Source: DASUZB01 sp035535495 (GTDB lineage: Bacteria > Actinomycetota > CALGFH01). Taken from it: a DNA stretch of 64,000 bases. The notes under the pieces were generated by a model. That model did no database searches. It saw only the letters and a program-made list of their open reading frames with translations, and was not told the DNA's origin. The position numbers and the translations under genes were made by a program. Location of the stretch: assembly GCA_035535495.1 (NCBI GenBank), contig DATLQA010000029.1:1-64000 (forward strand), read 5' to 3'. The stretch's first letter is position 1; every line of letters begins with the position of its first letter. This document shows, piece after piece, positions 42,003-50,491 of this stretch.

Positions 42003-43871
42003 GTGCCGGGCAAGGATGCCGGCGGCGCGCCTGGTCGCTCTCCGCTGGACCAGGCGGCGCGGCGCTGGGCGATGCCTGGCGTGGTGGACCCGCATCCTGG
42101 ACGCTGGCTCGAGGGCCCACCCGACGTCGACGAGCTGCTGCGGCAGGTGGTCGAGGGGTCGGTGGGGCTGGCCGGTGCCGCCGACGGCCTGATCTGGCTG
42201 CCGGAGGAGGAGGGCAAGCGGCTGGTGGTCCGGTGCGGTACAGGCCGCTTCGCCGCCAGCCTCGGCCAGGCCGCGCGCTTCGGGGAGGGGCTCGCCGGCG
42301 GCATCTGGGAGCGGGCGGCCCCGCTCGCGGTCGACGACTACCAGGCCTGGCCGGACCGGGCCTCCGAAGGACTCGGGCACGGCGAGGTCCGGGCGGTGCT
42401 GGCGGCGCCGCTGGTCTCGGCCGGGGCCGTGGTCGGCGTGCTCGGCCTGGCGGCCGAGCCGGGACACCGTTTCGGCGAGGCCGAGGTGGAGCTGGTGCGG
42501 GTGCTCGGCGAGCTGGCCGGGGCCGCCGTCGACCACGCCCAGCGGGAGCATGCCGCCCACCGCCGCCTGCTCGAGCAGGCGACCACCGAGGCGTGGCTGC
42601 GGGCCAACGAGCTCCGCTACCGGACCCTGATCGAGCAGATCGACGCGGTCACCTACTCCGAGGCCTTCGCCGTCGGCGGCGCCCAGATGATGTACGTCAG
42701 CCCACAGGTCACCGAGAAGCTCGGCTACACCCCCGAGGAGGTCGGCCAGCCGGGCTTCTGGAAGGGGCTGGTCCACCCGGACGACCGCGAGCGGGTGCTC
42801 GCCGAGGACGAGCAGGTCGAGCTCACCGGCGTGCCGTGGCGCATGGAGTACCGCGTGGTCGGCCGCGACGGGCAGGTGCTGTGGATCCGCGACCACGCCG
42901 TGCTGGTCCGCGACGGCCGGGGGCGGCCCGCGTTCTGGCAGGGCCTGTGGATCGACGTCACCGACCAGAAGCTGGCCGAGCAGGCCATGCGCGAGGCGCT
43001 GGAGCTGGAGCGCGAGGCCACCAGCCGGCTGCGGGCGCTGGACGAGCTGAAGAACACCTTCCTCGACGCGGTCTCCCACGAGCTGCGGACGCCGCTCGCC
43101 TCGGTCATCGGGATCGCCCTGACGCTGCAGCGGGCGCGCACCAGCCTCGCCCCCGCCGACGCCGACGACCTGATCGACCGGCTCGTCTACAGCGCGGCAA
43201 AGCTCGACCAGCTCCTCTCCGACCTGCTCGACCTGGACCGCCTGAGCCGCGGCATCGTCGCCCCCAAGCTGCGCCGCACCGACGTGGCCGCGCTGGTCTC
43301 CCGGCTCGCCGCGGAGTGGGAGGCGCAGCACGGCCGCCGCCTCGGCATGCAGCTGGACCCGGTGGTCGCCTGGGTCGACCCCGCCAAGGTGGAGCGCATC
43401 GTGGAGAACCTGCTCTCCAACGCCGCCAGGCACACCAGCCAGGCGACGCCGGTCTGGGTCCGGGTGGCACGGCACGGCGGCGACGTGCTGGTCGCGGTCG
43501 ACGACGCCGGCGGCGGCGTGCCGGGCGAGCTGCGCACCGCGCTGTTCGAACCGTTCCGCCAGGGCCCCAACGTGCCCGGCTACGCGCCCGGCGTCGGCAT
43601 CGGGCTCTCCCTGGTGGCCCGCTTCGCCGAGCTGCACGGCGGCCGGGCCTGGGTGGAGGACCGGCCAGGCGGCGGCTCCTCCTTCCGGGTGCGGCTGCCC
43701 GATCCGCCGGCGCCCGCCGGCGAGCCGGAGGCCCCGCCCGAGCCGCCCGAGCGCCGCGGCCTTCGCGCCGGCATCACCGTCCTCGAGACCCCGGCGGGCC
43801 AGATGGAGCCGGAGGCAGCCGCGCCCGAGCCGACCGAGCCACCGGACGAAGACGGCGGGAACACGAGGTAA
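42003..43871 (+). CDS. Sensor histidine kinase with GAF and PAS domains
   Basis: A 622-aa soluble kinase without membrane helices. A GAF domain lies at about 40-180 and a PAS/PAC domain at about 200-325 (HPDDRERVLAED...EYRVVGRDGQVLWIRDHAVLV). HisKA follows with the phosphorylated His in DAVSHELRTPLAS near 360. The HATPase has its N-box ENLLSNAARH near 466, G1 DDAGGGVP and G2 GVGIGLSLV. A Pro/Glu-rich tail of 60 residues follows. Likely an intracellular redox, light or small-molecule sensor. No response regulator is adjacent, so it is an orphan. The start GTG 42003 follows GGGAGGGGG. Confidence 0.92.
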   Translation: MPGKDAGGAPGRSPLDQAARRWAMPGVVDPHPGRWLEGPPDVDELLRQVVEGSVGLAGAADGLIWLPEEEGKRLVVRCGTGRFAASLGQAARFGEGLAGGIWERAAPLAVDDYQAWPDRASEGLGHGEVRAVLAAPLVSAGAVVGVLGLAAEPGHRFGEAEVELVRVLGELAGAAVDHAQREHAAHRRLLEQATTEAWLRANELRYRTLIEQIDAVTYSEAFAVGGAQMMYVSPQVTEKLGYTPEEVGQPGFWKGLVHPDDRERVLAEDEQVELTGVPWRMEYRVVGRDGQVLWIRDHAVLVRDGRGRPAFWQGLWIDVTDQKLAEQAMREALELEREATSRLRALDELKNTFLDAVSHELRTPLASVIGIALTLQRARTSLAPADADDLIDRLVYSAAKLDQLLSDLLDLDRLSRGIVAPKLRRTDVAALVSRLAAEWEAQHGRRLGMQLDPVVAWVDPAKVERIVENLLSNAARHTSQATPVWVRVARHGGDVLVAVDDAGGGVPGELRTALFEPFRQGPNVPGYAPGVGIGLSLVARFAELHGGRAWVEDRPGGGSSFRVRLPDPPAPAGEPEAPPEPPERRGLRAGITVLETPAGQMEPEAAAPEPTEPPDEDGGNTR

Positions 43872-43900
43872 ACCGCACGCTACCGTCGAGTACGGCTGGC

Positions 43901-43906
43901 TATACT
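43901..43906 (+). promoter_or_regulatory. Possible -10 of the HNH gene
   Basis: TATACT, five of six consensus bases, 43 bp before the HNH ATG at 43950 and 30 bp after the kinase stop. The -35 region is not recognisable. Confidence 0.4.
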
Positions 43907-43949
43907 CATGCCCAGCGCGATCCGTCGACGGTCACCACGGGAGCGGCCA

Positions 43950-44465
43950 ATGGAGCGAGCACTGGTCCTCAACGCCTCGTACCAGCCGATCTGTGTCGTG
44001 CCGGTGCGTCGGGCGGTGGTGCTCGTGCTGAAGGAGAAAGCCGACGTCCTGGTCCCCAGGGACGCGCTGGTGCGGGGTGCCACCATCGCCATCCAGGCGC
44101 CGAGCGTGATCCGCCTGCGCTACGTGGTGAAGGTGCCGTTCCGCGCCAGAGCCGGGCTGTCGCGCCGGGCCGTGTTCGTGCGCGACGACCACACCTGCCA
44201 GTACTGTGGCGGCAGGGCAGAGAACGTCGACCATGTCATCCCGCGCTCCCGCGGTGGCCTGCACGTCTGGGAGAACGTGGTAGCCGCCTGCCGGCGCTGC
44301 AACAGCCGCAAGGAGGACCGCCTTCCACACGAGGTCGGCTTCCGGTTGCGACGCGAGCCACGCGCGCCCAAGGAGACGCTCTGGATCGTGATCGCGGTCG
44401 GGCACATCGACCCGGGGTGGGTCCCATACCTCGGCGTCGAGCCGAGCACGGCGGTCCCGGCCTGA
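43950..44465 (+). CDS. HNH endonuclease
   Basis: A 171-aa protein of the widespread actinobacterial HNH family. The N-terminal part MERALVLNASYQPICVVPVRRA is a beta domain typical of the group. The HNH motif has zinc CxxC pairs (CQYCGG and CRRC) and the catalytic core ENVDHVIPRSRGGLHVWENVVAACRRCNSRK read across two pieces, with His-Asn-His/Lys all present. Presumably a Mg/Zn-dependent DNA nuclease; cellular role unknown. ATG 43950 has GGGAG 6 nt upstream. Confidence 0.92.
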   Translation: MERALVLNASYQPICVVPVRRAVVLVLKEKADVLVPRDALVRGATIAIQAPSVIRLRYVVKVPFRARAGLSRRAVFVRDDHTCQYCGGRAENVDHVIPRSRGGLHVWENVVAACRRCNSRKEDRLPHEVGFRLRREPRAPKETLWIVIAVGHIDPGWVPYLGVEPSTAVPA

Positions 44466-44497
44466 GGGTTACGACGGGGTTCAACAGGTAGCAGCCC

Positions 44498-44540
44498 GGG
44501 GGGTTCGGGGGGCGGGTCGCCCCCGATGAGTCAGGGGGCG
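44498..44540 (+). repeat. G-rich palindromic repeat, copy A
   Basis: GGGGGGTTCGGGGGG (44498-44512), then CCCCC (about 44520-44524) and GGGGG (44534-44538). The order G-tract, TYC, G-tract, C-tract, G-tract is shared with copies B, C and D. The copy lies in the 80-bp gap between the HNH and phosphoesterase genes and ends 6 bp before the latter's start. Confidence 0.5.
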
Positions 44541-44545
44541 GTCCG

Positions 44546-46132
44546 ATGGCGACCACCGCAGCCGAGATGGCCGGCCGCCTCGGTCAGCGTGTCCGCGTCG
44601 TCCTCGCCAGGTCGCGCCGCCCAGCGCTGCTGATCGCCCCGCTGGCCGCCGGCGCCCTCGGTGCCGTCCTCGCGGTCACGCTGGTCGCCAGGCAGGACGC
44701 TGAGATCGGGCCGGCCACGGTGCGCCTGTCCGTGCGCCCGGCCCTCTCCGGTTCGAGCCGGTTGGCGGTACCACCGTTCGGCTCGGTGTCGGCCCACACC
44801 CACGTCGGGCCGCTGCAGTTCCGGGCCACCCTGGACGACGTCGACGTTGCCCGGCTGAACCAGGCGCTGGCAGAGGACGAGGTGCCAGGCGGCCTGCGCC
44901 GCAGCAGCCTGCACACCGCCCTGGCGCCGCTGGAGCAGGACGCGCGCCAGGCCGCCAGGGAGTTCCTGCTCCGCCTGACCGCGGTCGGGCTCGGCGGCGG
45001 CCTGGCCGGGGTGCTGCTGTTCGGGCGGCGCAGCGCCCGCAGGCTGGCCGGCTGCGCCGCCGGCGGCGCGCTGGCCATGGCGGTGCTGCTGGTCCCGTCG
45101 GTGGCCACCTACGACGTGTTCGCCTTCAGGGCGCCGCGGTACGAGGGTTCCCTGCAATACGCGCCCGCGCTGGTCGGCGACGTCCGCACCGGCTTCGACC
45201 GCTTGCAGACGCTCCGCGACGAGATGGCGCGGATCACCGCCAACCTGAACCGTGCCTACGCGGCCCTCAGCCGGCCGGTGCCGGTGCTCGACGGGAGCAC
45301 CGTGCGGGTGCTGCACATCGCCGACGTGCATCTCAACCCGGCCGGCTTCGATCTCGCCGAGCAGCTCGCCGACAAATTCGACGTCGCTGCCGTGGTCGAC
45401 TCCGGCGACATGGGCACCTGGGGCCTGGCGCAGGAGCGGGGCGTCGCCCGCCGGGTGCGCGACTTCCGCGTCCCGTACCTGTTCGTCAAGGGCAACCACG
45501 ACAACCCGGCGATGGTGGCGGCGGTACGGGCCAACCCCAACGCCCGGGTGCTCGACGACGCCGCCGTCACGGTGAGCGGCATCCGCTTCCACGGCGTGCC
45601 CGACCCGGTGTTCTCACCGGGCCAGGGCTTTCGCAACCCCGAGTTCGAGCGGCTCAAGGAGCGGCGCAGTGTCCAACTGGCCGCCACCCTGGACGGGCAG
45701 TCGGTCCGTGCCGACGTGCTGGTGGTCCACGACCCGCTGCTGGCCCGCTACGCCATCGGGCACGTCGCCACCGTGCTCGAAGGCCACCTGCACAGCTTCG
45801 GCTCGCAGGTGGTGAGCGGCACCCGCGAGCTCCGCACCGGCACGGTGGGCGGGGCGGGCCCGGACGGCCTGCGGGCCAAGCAGCCGGTGCCGTACACCGC
45901 CGAGGTGCTCTACTTCGACCCGGACACGCGCCGTCCGGTGGCGGTCGACCGGATCACCGTCGGCGCGCTGGAATCCTCCTTCTCGGTCGACCGCGAGCTG
46001 CTCGACGAAGGCGCCAACGGGTTCGTCCTCGACCCGGTCGAGGTCCCCGCCGACCTGCTGCCGCCGCCGCAGCCCGACGAGGTCCAGGGCCAGCCGCCCG
46101 GGGTCACCGCCCGCCGCCCGCTCGGCGCCTGA
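44546..46132 (+). CDS. Membrane-anchored metallophosphoesterase
   Basis: A 528-aa protein. One N-terminal membrane helix (about 28-48), an extracytoplasmic beta-rich part (55-135), one or two further helices (about 145-190), then a calcineurin-like phosphoesterase domain (255-440). Metal ligands: ADVHLN (D-x-H), VDSGDMG (GD), VKGNHDNP (GNHD), VVHDP and EGHLHS (GH-x-H), a complete dinuclear site. Substrate unknown; possibly cell-surface phosphodiesters or nucleotides. The C-terminal 90 residues are Pro-rich. ATG 44546, just after repeat copy A. Confidence 0.88.
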   Translation: MATTAAEMAGRLGQRVRVVLARSRRPALLIAPLAAGALGAVLAVTLVARQDAEIGPATVRLSVRPALSGSSRLAVPPFGSVSAHTHVGPLQFRATLDDVDVARLNQALAEDEVPGGLRRSSLHTALAPLEQDARQAAREFLLRLTAVGLGGGLAGVLLFGRRSARRLAGCAAGGALAMAVLLVPSVATYDVFAFRAPRYEGSLQYAPALVGDVRTGFDRLQTLRDEMARITANLNRAYAALSRPVPVLDGSTVRVLHIADVHLNPAGFDLAEQLADKFDVAAVVDSGDMGTWGLAQERGVARRVRDFRVPYLFVKGNHDNPAMVAAVRANPNARVLDDAAVTVSGIRFHGVPDPVFSPGQGFRNPEFERLKERRSVQLAATLDGQSVRADVLVVHDPLLARYAIGHVATVLEGHLHSFGSQVVSGTRELRTGTVGGAGPDGLRAKQPVPYTAEVLYFDPDTRRPVAVDRITVGALESSFSVDRELLDEGANGFVLDPVEVPADLLPPPQPDEVQGQPPGVTARRPLGA

Positions 46133-46353
46133 GCGGCCGCCCGCTCCGGGGGCTCTCCACTTCCCTCCACTTCCGCTCCACCGGTGCGCCGGCGGCCTTC
46201 CGGCACGGCTTGACCAGGGCGTCCTCTGGCCGGCTACCCGGCGACACCCGGCAATTCGGGCCGTGCTCCCCGGTCGCCGTCGCGCCAAGGGCGTTACACG
46301 ATTTCCCCTGCTCAATGAGGGTTTTTCGAGGCTGTTTCCGGCCAGCAAACTCG

Positions 46354-46382
46354 TTGACTGGGGGTGGGTGGTGGAGTAAAGT
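46354..46382 (+). promoter_or_regulatory. dcw-cluster promoter upstream of mraZ
   Basis: TTGACT (46354-46359) and TAAAGT (46377-46382) are exactly 17 bp apart, a near-consensus sigma-70 promoter. It predicts a transcript start near 46389 and a leader of about 35 nt before the mraZ GTG. The 290-bp gap from 46133 contains no other strong signal. Confidence 0.65.
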
Positions 46383-46410
46383 GGCGGCCGGTGGAGGAAG
46401 ACGGTGGGAG
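46371..46410 (+). promoter_or_regulatory. MraZ-binding box array overlapping the dcw promoter
   Basis: GTGGAG (46371), GTGGCG (46381) and GTGGAG (46391) recur with an exact 10-bp period, one helical turn. A fourth GTGGGAG lies at 46404 and another GTGG at 46364. MraZ is known to bind series of GTGG/TGGG-type repeats spaced about 10 bp upstream of its own gene. The first two boxes flank the -10 and the third covers the predicted transcript start, so MraZ binding would block the promoter (autorepression). Confidence 0.65.
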
Positions 46411-46422
46411 GGTCCGGGGCCG

Positions 46423-46860
46423 GTGTTCATTGGCACTCACGACCATTCCCTCGACCCCAAAGGGCGCGTCATCCTCCCGCGCAAATTTCGCGACGAGCTG
46501 GGACAGGACATGGTCTTCACCAAGGGCATCGAGCGCTGCCTGTACGTCTTCCCGCTCGCCGAGTTCCAGACCTTCGCGGACAAGCTGCGGAGCCTGCCGC
46601 TGACCGAGCGCCCCAGCCGCGACTTCGTCCGGGTGTTCATCGCCGGTGCCAGCCAGGAGACCGCCGACGCCCAGGGCCGGGTGGTGATCCCGCAGCCGCT
46701 GCGCGACTACGCCGGCCTCGCCAAGGACATCGTGGTCGTGGGCCAGCTCTCCCGGGTGGAGATCTGGGACCGCGCCGAGTGGGAGCGCTACATCCCGCTC
46801 GCGCAGGCCGCCTACTCCGAGCAGGCCAACGCCGCCCACCTCGCCGAGCTGGGGATCTGA
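46423..46860 (+). CDS. mraZ: Transcriptional regulator MraZ
   Basis: A 145-aa protein with two SpoVT/AbrB-like half domains, recognised by FIGTHDHSLDPKGRVILP (DxxxR motif of the first) and DAQGRVVIPQPLR (second). It forms ring oligomers that bind repeated boxes in front of its own operon. The start is GTG 46423, giving the classical (V/M)FIGTHDH N-terminus; a GGGAGG lies about 10 nt upstream. First gene of the dcw cluster, followed without gap by rsmH. Confidence 0.96.
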   Translation: MFIGTHDHSLDPKGRVILPRKFRDELGQDMVFTKGIERCLYVFPLAEFQTFADKLRSLPLTERPSRDFVRVFIAGASQETADAQGRVVIPQPLRDYAGLAKDIVVVGQLSRVEIWDRAEWERYIPLAQAAYSEQANAAHLAELGI

Positions 46861-47891
46861 TGGTGTTGACCAGCGTGCCAACGCATCAGCCGGTGATGCT
46901 CGACCGCTGTGTCGAGCTGCTGCGGCCGGCCTCGACCCGCGTCTGGGTCGACGCCACCCTGGGCCTCGGCGGTCACGCCGAGGCCCTGCTGGACGCGAGC
47001 GAGCCGGACGGCCGCGTGGTCGGGCTGGACCGCGACCCCGCCGCGCTGGCACTGGCCACGGAGCGGCTGGCGCGCTTCGGCGACCGCCTGGTCCCGGTGG
47101 CGGCCTCCTTCGCCGACCTCGGCTGGGTGGCGGAGGAGCTGGGCCTCGACGCCGTCGACGGCGTCCTGTACGACCTCGGCGTCTCCTCACTGCAGCTGGA
47201 CGAGCCGGAGCGGGGCTTCAGCTACCGCCACGACGCGCCCCTGGACATGCGCATGGACCCGGGCGGCCGCGTGACCGCGGCGGAGGTGGTCAACACCTAC
47301 CCGCGTGCGGAGCTCGCCCGGGTGCTGCGCACCTACGGCGAGGAGCGCTTCGCCGGCCGGATCGCCCGCTTCGTGGAGGAGGCCCGCCGCCGCGCGCCGG
47401 TGCGGACCACCGGGGAGCTGGTCGACCTGATCAAGGCCGCCGTCCCCGCGGCGGCCAGGCGCTCCGGCCCGCACCCGGCGCGGCGCACCTTCCAGGCGCT
47501 GCGCATCGACGTCAACGGCGAGCTGGCTGCCCTGGAGGCGTCGCTGCCGCAGGCGATCGACCTGCTCGCGCCGGCAGGGCGGGTGGTGGTGCTCAGCTAC
47601 CACTCGCTCGAGGACCGGATCGTCAAGCGGACCTTCGCCGAGGCGGCCGGCCGCGCGCCGGCCGTCCCCGGGCCGCCCCTGCCGGCGCCACCGGCGCGGT
47701 TGCGGTTGCTCACCCGGCGTCCCGAGACGCCGGATGCTGCCGAGGTCGCCGCCAACCCTCGTGCCGAGAGCGCCAAGCTGCGCGCCGCCGAGAAGCTCGG
47801 CGGCGTACCGGGCGGCCAGCCGCCCGCCGACCCGTCCGATACCGGTCCCGCCGCCCCGCGCTGGACCCCGACCCGTAGGGGGGCAGCATGA
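46860..47891 (+). CDS. rsmH: 16S rRNA m4C1402 methyltransferase
   Basis: A 343-aa SAM-dependent enzyme methylating N4 of C1402 in the ribosomal decoding site. Motifs: HQPVMLDR at the N-terminus, the SAM-binding DATLGLGGHA, a second contact GLDRDP, LYDLGVSSLQLDEPERGFSYR, and VLSYHSLEDRIVKR. Full length with a disordered Pro/Arg tail. The ATG at 46860 shares one base with the mraZ TGA, so translation is coupled; the end overlaps ftsL by 4 bp. Confidence 0.96.
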   Translation: MVLTSVPTHQPVMLDRCVELLRPASTRVWVDATLGLGGHAEALLDASEPDGRVVGLDRDPAALALATERLARFGDRLVPVAASFADLGWVAEELGLDAVDGVLYDLGVSSLQLDEPERGFSYRHDAPLDMRMDPGGRVTAAEVVNTYPRAELARVLRTYGEERFAGRIARFVEEARRRAPVRTTGELVDLIKAAVPAAARRSGPHPARRTFQALRIDVNGELAALEASLPQAIDLLAPAGRVVVLSYHSLEDRIVKRTFAEAAGRAPAVPGPPLPAPPARLRLLTRRPETPDAAEVAANPRAESAKLRAAEKLGGVPGGQPPADPSDTGPAAPRWTPTRRGAA

Positions 47892-48367
47892 GCATGGCCG
47901 CGCCTGGCCACGCCACCTCGACCCGTCCGGCCCAGCGGCAGCCGCCGCCACGCCGGCTGCGCGCCGTCGCGCCCGTGCGACGGCTGCCGCGACCGCTGTT
48001 CGTCCTGCTCACCCTCGGCCTGGCGGTCGCCGGCGTGCTCGGCCTGGTGACCCTCAACGTCAACGTGAACCAGCAGGCCTTCGAGATCGCCCGGTTGTCG
48101 CGCGCGAACCGCGAAGCCGAGCGGCGCTACACCATCTACCAGGCGGAGGTCGACCGGCTCAAGGCACCGAGCCGCATCGCCGAGGTGGCGGCGAGGCGCG
48201 GCATGGTCCCCGCCGGCCGGCCCCGGATCATCGCCTGGCCAGGTGGTGGCAAGCCGGCCGCGGGATCCCGGGGGGCGGCGACTTCCCCCGCCTCCCCCGG
48301 GACCCGCCCGGACGGCGGCTGGGCGCAGGACCCCTTCCCACTCAAGCCGTACCTCGCCCAGCCATAG
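47888..48367 (+). CDS. ftsL: FtsL-like septal membrane protein
   Basis: A 159-aa bitopic protein: a basic cytoplasmic N-terminus, one membrane helix at about 37-58 (LFVLLTLGLAVAGVLGLV), then a leucine-zipper-like coiled coil (FEIARLSRANREAERRYTIY...DRLKAPSRIAEVAARRGM split here) and a disordered tail. In position and architecture it is FtsL, which joins FtsB and FtsQ in activating septal wall synthesis. Sequence similarity in this family is always low, so the call rests on layout and synteny. It overlaps rsmH by ATGA. Confidence 0.82.
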   Translation: MSMAAPGHATSTRPAQRQPPPRRLRAVAPVRRLPRPLFVLLTLGLAVAGVLGLVTLNVNVNQQAFEIARLSRANREAERRYTIYQAEVDRLKAPSRIAEVAARRGMVPAGRPRIIAWPGGGKPAAGSRGAATSPASPGTRPDGGWAQDPFPLKPYLAQP

Positions 48368-48373
48368 CAGCAC

Positions 48374-48405
48374 CCCCCGGAGGCTCCTTCCCTGGCCTCC
48401 GGGGG
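48374..48405 (+). terminator. Hairpin 1 between ftsL and ftsI
   Basis: CCCCCGGAGGC pairs perfectly with GCCTCCGGGGG across a 10-nt loop (TCCTTCCCTG). It lies 7 bp after the ftsL stop. A strong intrinsic-terminator-like stem, without a U-tract, inside an essential operon. Confidence 0.6.
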
Positions 48406-48435
48406 TGAACCGCCGACCTGCCTCAAGGTCAGCAG

Positions 48436-48466
48436 GACCGGGCCGCGCCCCCAGCGCGGCCCGGTC
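48436..48466 (+). terminator. Hairpin 2 between ftsL and ftsI
   Basis: GACCGGGCCGCGC and GCGCGGCCCGGTC form a perfect 13-bp stem with a 5-nt loop (CCCCA). It lies 31 bp after hairpin 1 and 87 bp before the ftsI start used here, so the pair of stems could stop, pause or process the dcw transcript at this point. Confidence 0.55.
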
Positions 48467-48552
48467 GAGCAGTCGGAACAGCGTTCGTGAGCGGCGCCAG
48501 GTCGGCGAGAAGGTCGCGAGCGGCTCAGCCAGTGAGGGAAGGGGGGAAGCAC

Positions 48553-50325
48553 GTGCCGAGCGGACGAGGTTCCGCCAAGCGCCGGCGGCGCCGCCGGCGC
48601 GCCCGTGGCGGCGGTCCCGGCCGCGGTGACGGCGGCAAGCGCCTGCTGGTCGTGCTCGGCGCCACCGTCCTCGCCTTCCTGGCCATCACCGGCCGGCTGG
48701 TCGTCCTGCAGGTGGTCGACGCCACCTCGCTCGACGAGGCGGCGGCCAGGCAGCGCCTGCGCACCATCGAGCTGCCCGCCGACCGCGGCCGGGTGTTCGA
48801 CCGCAACGGCAGCCACCTGGCCCTGTCGGTCGACGCGCGGGCCGTCTACGCCCAGCCCCGCCTGGTCCGCAACCCGGACGCCACCGCCCGGCGGCTCGCC
48901 CCGCTGCTGCCCCGGCCGGTCGCCGACCTCCGCCGCCGGCTCGCCTCCAAGCGCCCATGGGTGTACCTGGCCCGCCGGGTGCCCGCCGCCCGCGGCGACC
49001 GCGTGGCGCGGCTCAAGCTGCCCGGCATCGGCGTGCTCGACGACACCGTGCGGAGCTACCCCTCCGGCCCGCTCGCCGCGCAGGTGCTCGGCTTCGTCGA
49101 CGTCGACGGCAAGGGCCTGGCCGGGGTGGAGCAGCAGTACGACGGCCTGCTTCGCGGCCGCTCCGGCGAGCTCCTGCTCGAGCAGGACCCGAAGGGCCGT
49201 CCGATCCCCTCGGGGCAGCGCCGCCTGAAGCCGCCGACGCCAGGCACCGACATCGTGCTCACCGTCGACCAGCCGCTCCAGTACGTCGCCGAGCGGGCAC
49301 TGTACGAGGCGGTCAGAAAGAACCACGCCAAGGGCGGCTCGGTGGTGGTCCTCGCGCCCTCCACCGGCGAGGTCCTGGCCATGGCCAACCTGCCCGACTA
49401 CGACCCTAACCGCTACGCCAAGGCCACCGCGACGGCGCGGCGCAACCGCGCGGTCGAGGACGTGTTCGAGCCGGGCTCGACCAACAAGACCATCACCGCG
49501 GCCGCGGCCCTGGAGGCGGGCGTGGTCACCCCGGGCACGCAGCTGCGCGTCCCCTGGGCCTTGGAGCTCTGCCCTGGGGTGAAGACCTTCCACGATTCGC
49601 ACAAGCACGCCCAGGAAGTGCTGTCCTTCGCCGACGTGGTGGCGCAGTCCTCCAACGTCGGCACCATCAAGGTGGCCAGCAAGCTCGGCAAGCGGCGCCT
49701 GGCACAGGCCGAGCTGGACTTCGGGTATGGCCGGCGCACCGGCATCGACCTGCCGGGCGAGTCCCCCGGGCTGGTCACCCCCATGCCGGCCTGGCGCTGC
49801 ACCGACCTGGGCGTCAACGCCATCGGCCAGGGCGTGGCCGTGACCGTGCTGCAGGCCGCCGGCGTCTACGCGGCCGTGGCCAATGGCGGCGTGCAGGTGG
49901 CGCCGTCGCTGCTGAGGGGCACGATCGACGCCGGCGGCCGCTTCCAGCCGGCCGAGCGCCGGCCGAGCCGCCGGGTCATCTCGGAGCGGACCGCCACCAC
50001 CCTCACCGCCATCCTCCAGGGCGTGCTCACCGGCCACGGCACCGGCAAGGAGGCCGCGCTCGGCGCCTGGACGGCCGCCGGCAAGACCGGCACCGCCCGC
50101 AAGCCCAACCCGCACGGCCGCGGCTACCTGCCCGGCGCCTACGTGGCCAGCTTCATCGGCTTCGCCCCGGCCGAGCACCCGGCCGTGGTGGTCGCGGTCG
50201 TGCTCGACCAGCCGACCCCCATCTTCGGCGGGGTGGTCGCCGCCCCGGTCTTCCGCGAGGTGGCCAGCTATGCCCTCACCCGACTCCGGGTGCCAGCCTC
50301 GCTGCCGGCCCGCCGGCAGCGGTGA
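48553..50325 (+). CDS. ftsI: Septal penicillin-binding protein 3 (transpeptidase)
   Basis: A 590-aa class B PBP: an Arg-rich cytoplasmic start, one membrane helix (about 35-55), a pedestal domain (RGRVFDRNGSHLALSVDARAVYA), then the transpeptidase domain. Active-site motifs: S309-T-N-K312, S366-S-N368 and K511-T-G, all in place; it cross-links peptidoglycan at the septum with FtsW. Asn in STNK is unusual, as most have Phe or Met there. No PASTA domains. The start GTG 48553 has a strong GAAGGGGGGA 5-7 nt upstream; GTG 48487 is the alternative. It is separated from ftsL by two hairpins. Confidence 0.93.
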   Translation: MPSGRGSAKRRRRRRRARGGGPGRGDGGKRLLVVLGATVLAFLAITGRLVVLQVVDATSLDEAAARQRLRTIELPADRGRVFDRNGSHLALSVDARAVYAQPRLVRNPDATARRLAPLLPRPVADLRRRLASKRPWVYLARRVPAARGDRVARLKLPGIGVLDDTVRSYPSGPLAAQVLGFVDVDGKGLAGVEQQYDGLLRGRSGELLLEQDPKGRPIPSGQRRLKPPTPGTDIVLTVDQPLQYVAERALYEAVRKNHAKGGSVVVLAPSTGEVLAMANLPDYDPNRYAKATATARRNRAVEDVFEPGSTNKTITAAAALEAGVVTPGTQLRVPWALELCPGVKTFHDSHKHAQEVLSFADVVAQSSNVGTIKVASKLGKRRLAQAELDFGYGRRTGIDLPGESPGLVTPMPAWRCTDLGVNAIGQGVAVTVLQAAGVYAAVANGGVQVAPSLLRGTIDAGGRFQPAERRPSRRVISERTATTLTAILQGVLTGHGTGKEAALGAWTAAGKTGTARKPNPHGRGYLPGAYVASFIGFAPAEHPAVVVAVVLDQPTPIFGGVVAAPVFREVASYALTRLRVPASLPARRQR

Positions 50326-50402
50326 TGTCACCTTCTCGTATCGCCTCGGCGGCACCGGCCGGGCCCGGGCACGTTGCCAGAGCGCTGATGCTAGGCTTTC
50401 GC

Positions 50403-50426
50403 CGGCCGCCGCCCCGGCGGCGGCCG
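50403..50426 (+). terminator. Hairpin between ftsI and murE
   Basis: CGGCCGCCGCC and GGCGGCGGCCG form an 11-bp inverted repeat with a 2-nt centre (the tip must open by a few pairs to form a loop). It lies in the 166-bp gap between ftsI and murE, the second non-overlapping junction of the cluster. Confidence 0.4.
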
Positions 50427-50491
50427 CAAGCCCACGGCACCGGCGTTCCCGCAGCCGGCCGCCCTGCCCTTCGACGCGGGTTTGGACGTTC

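Noticed and set aside
42003..44465. A two-component pair formed by the histidine kinase and its downstream neighbour
   Set aside because: The neighbour is an HNH nuclease without a receiver domain; the kinase is an orphan here.
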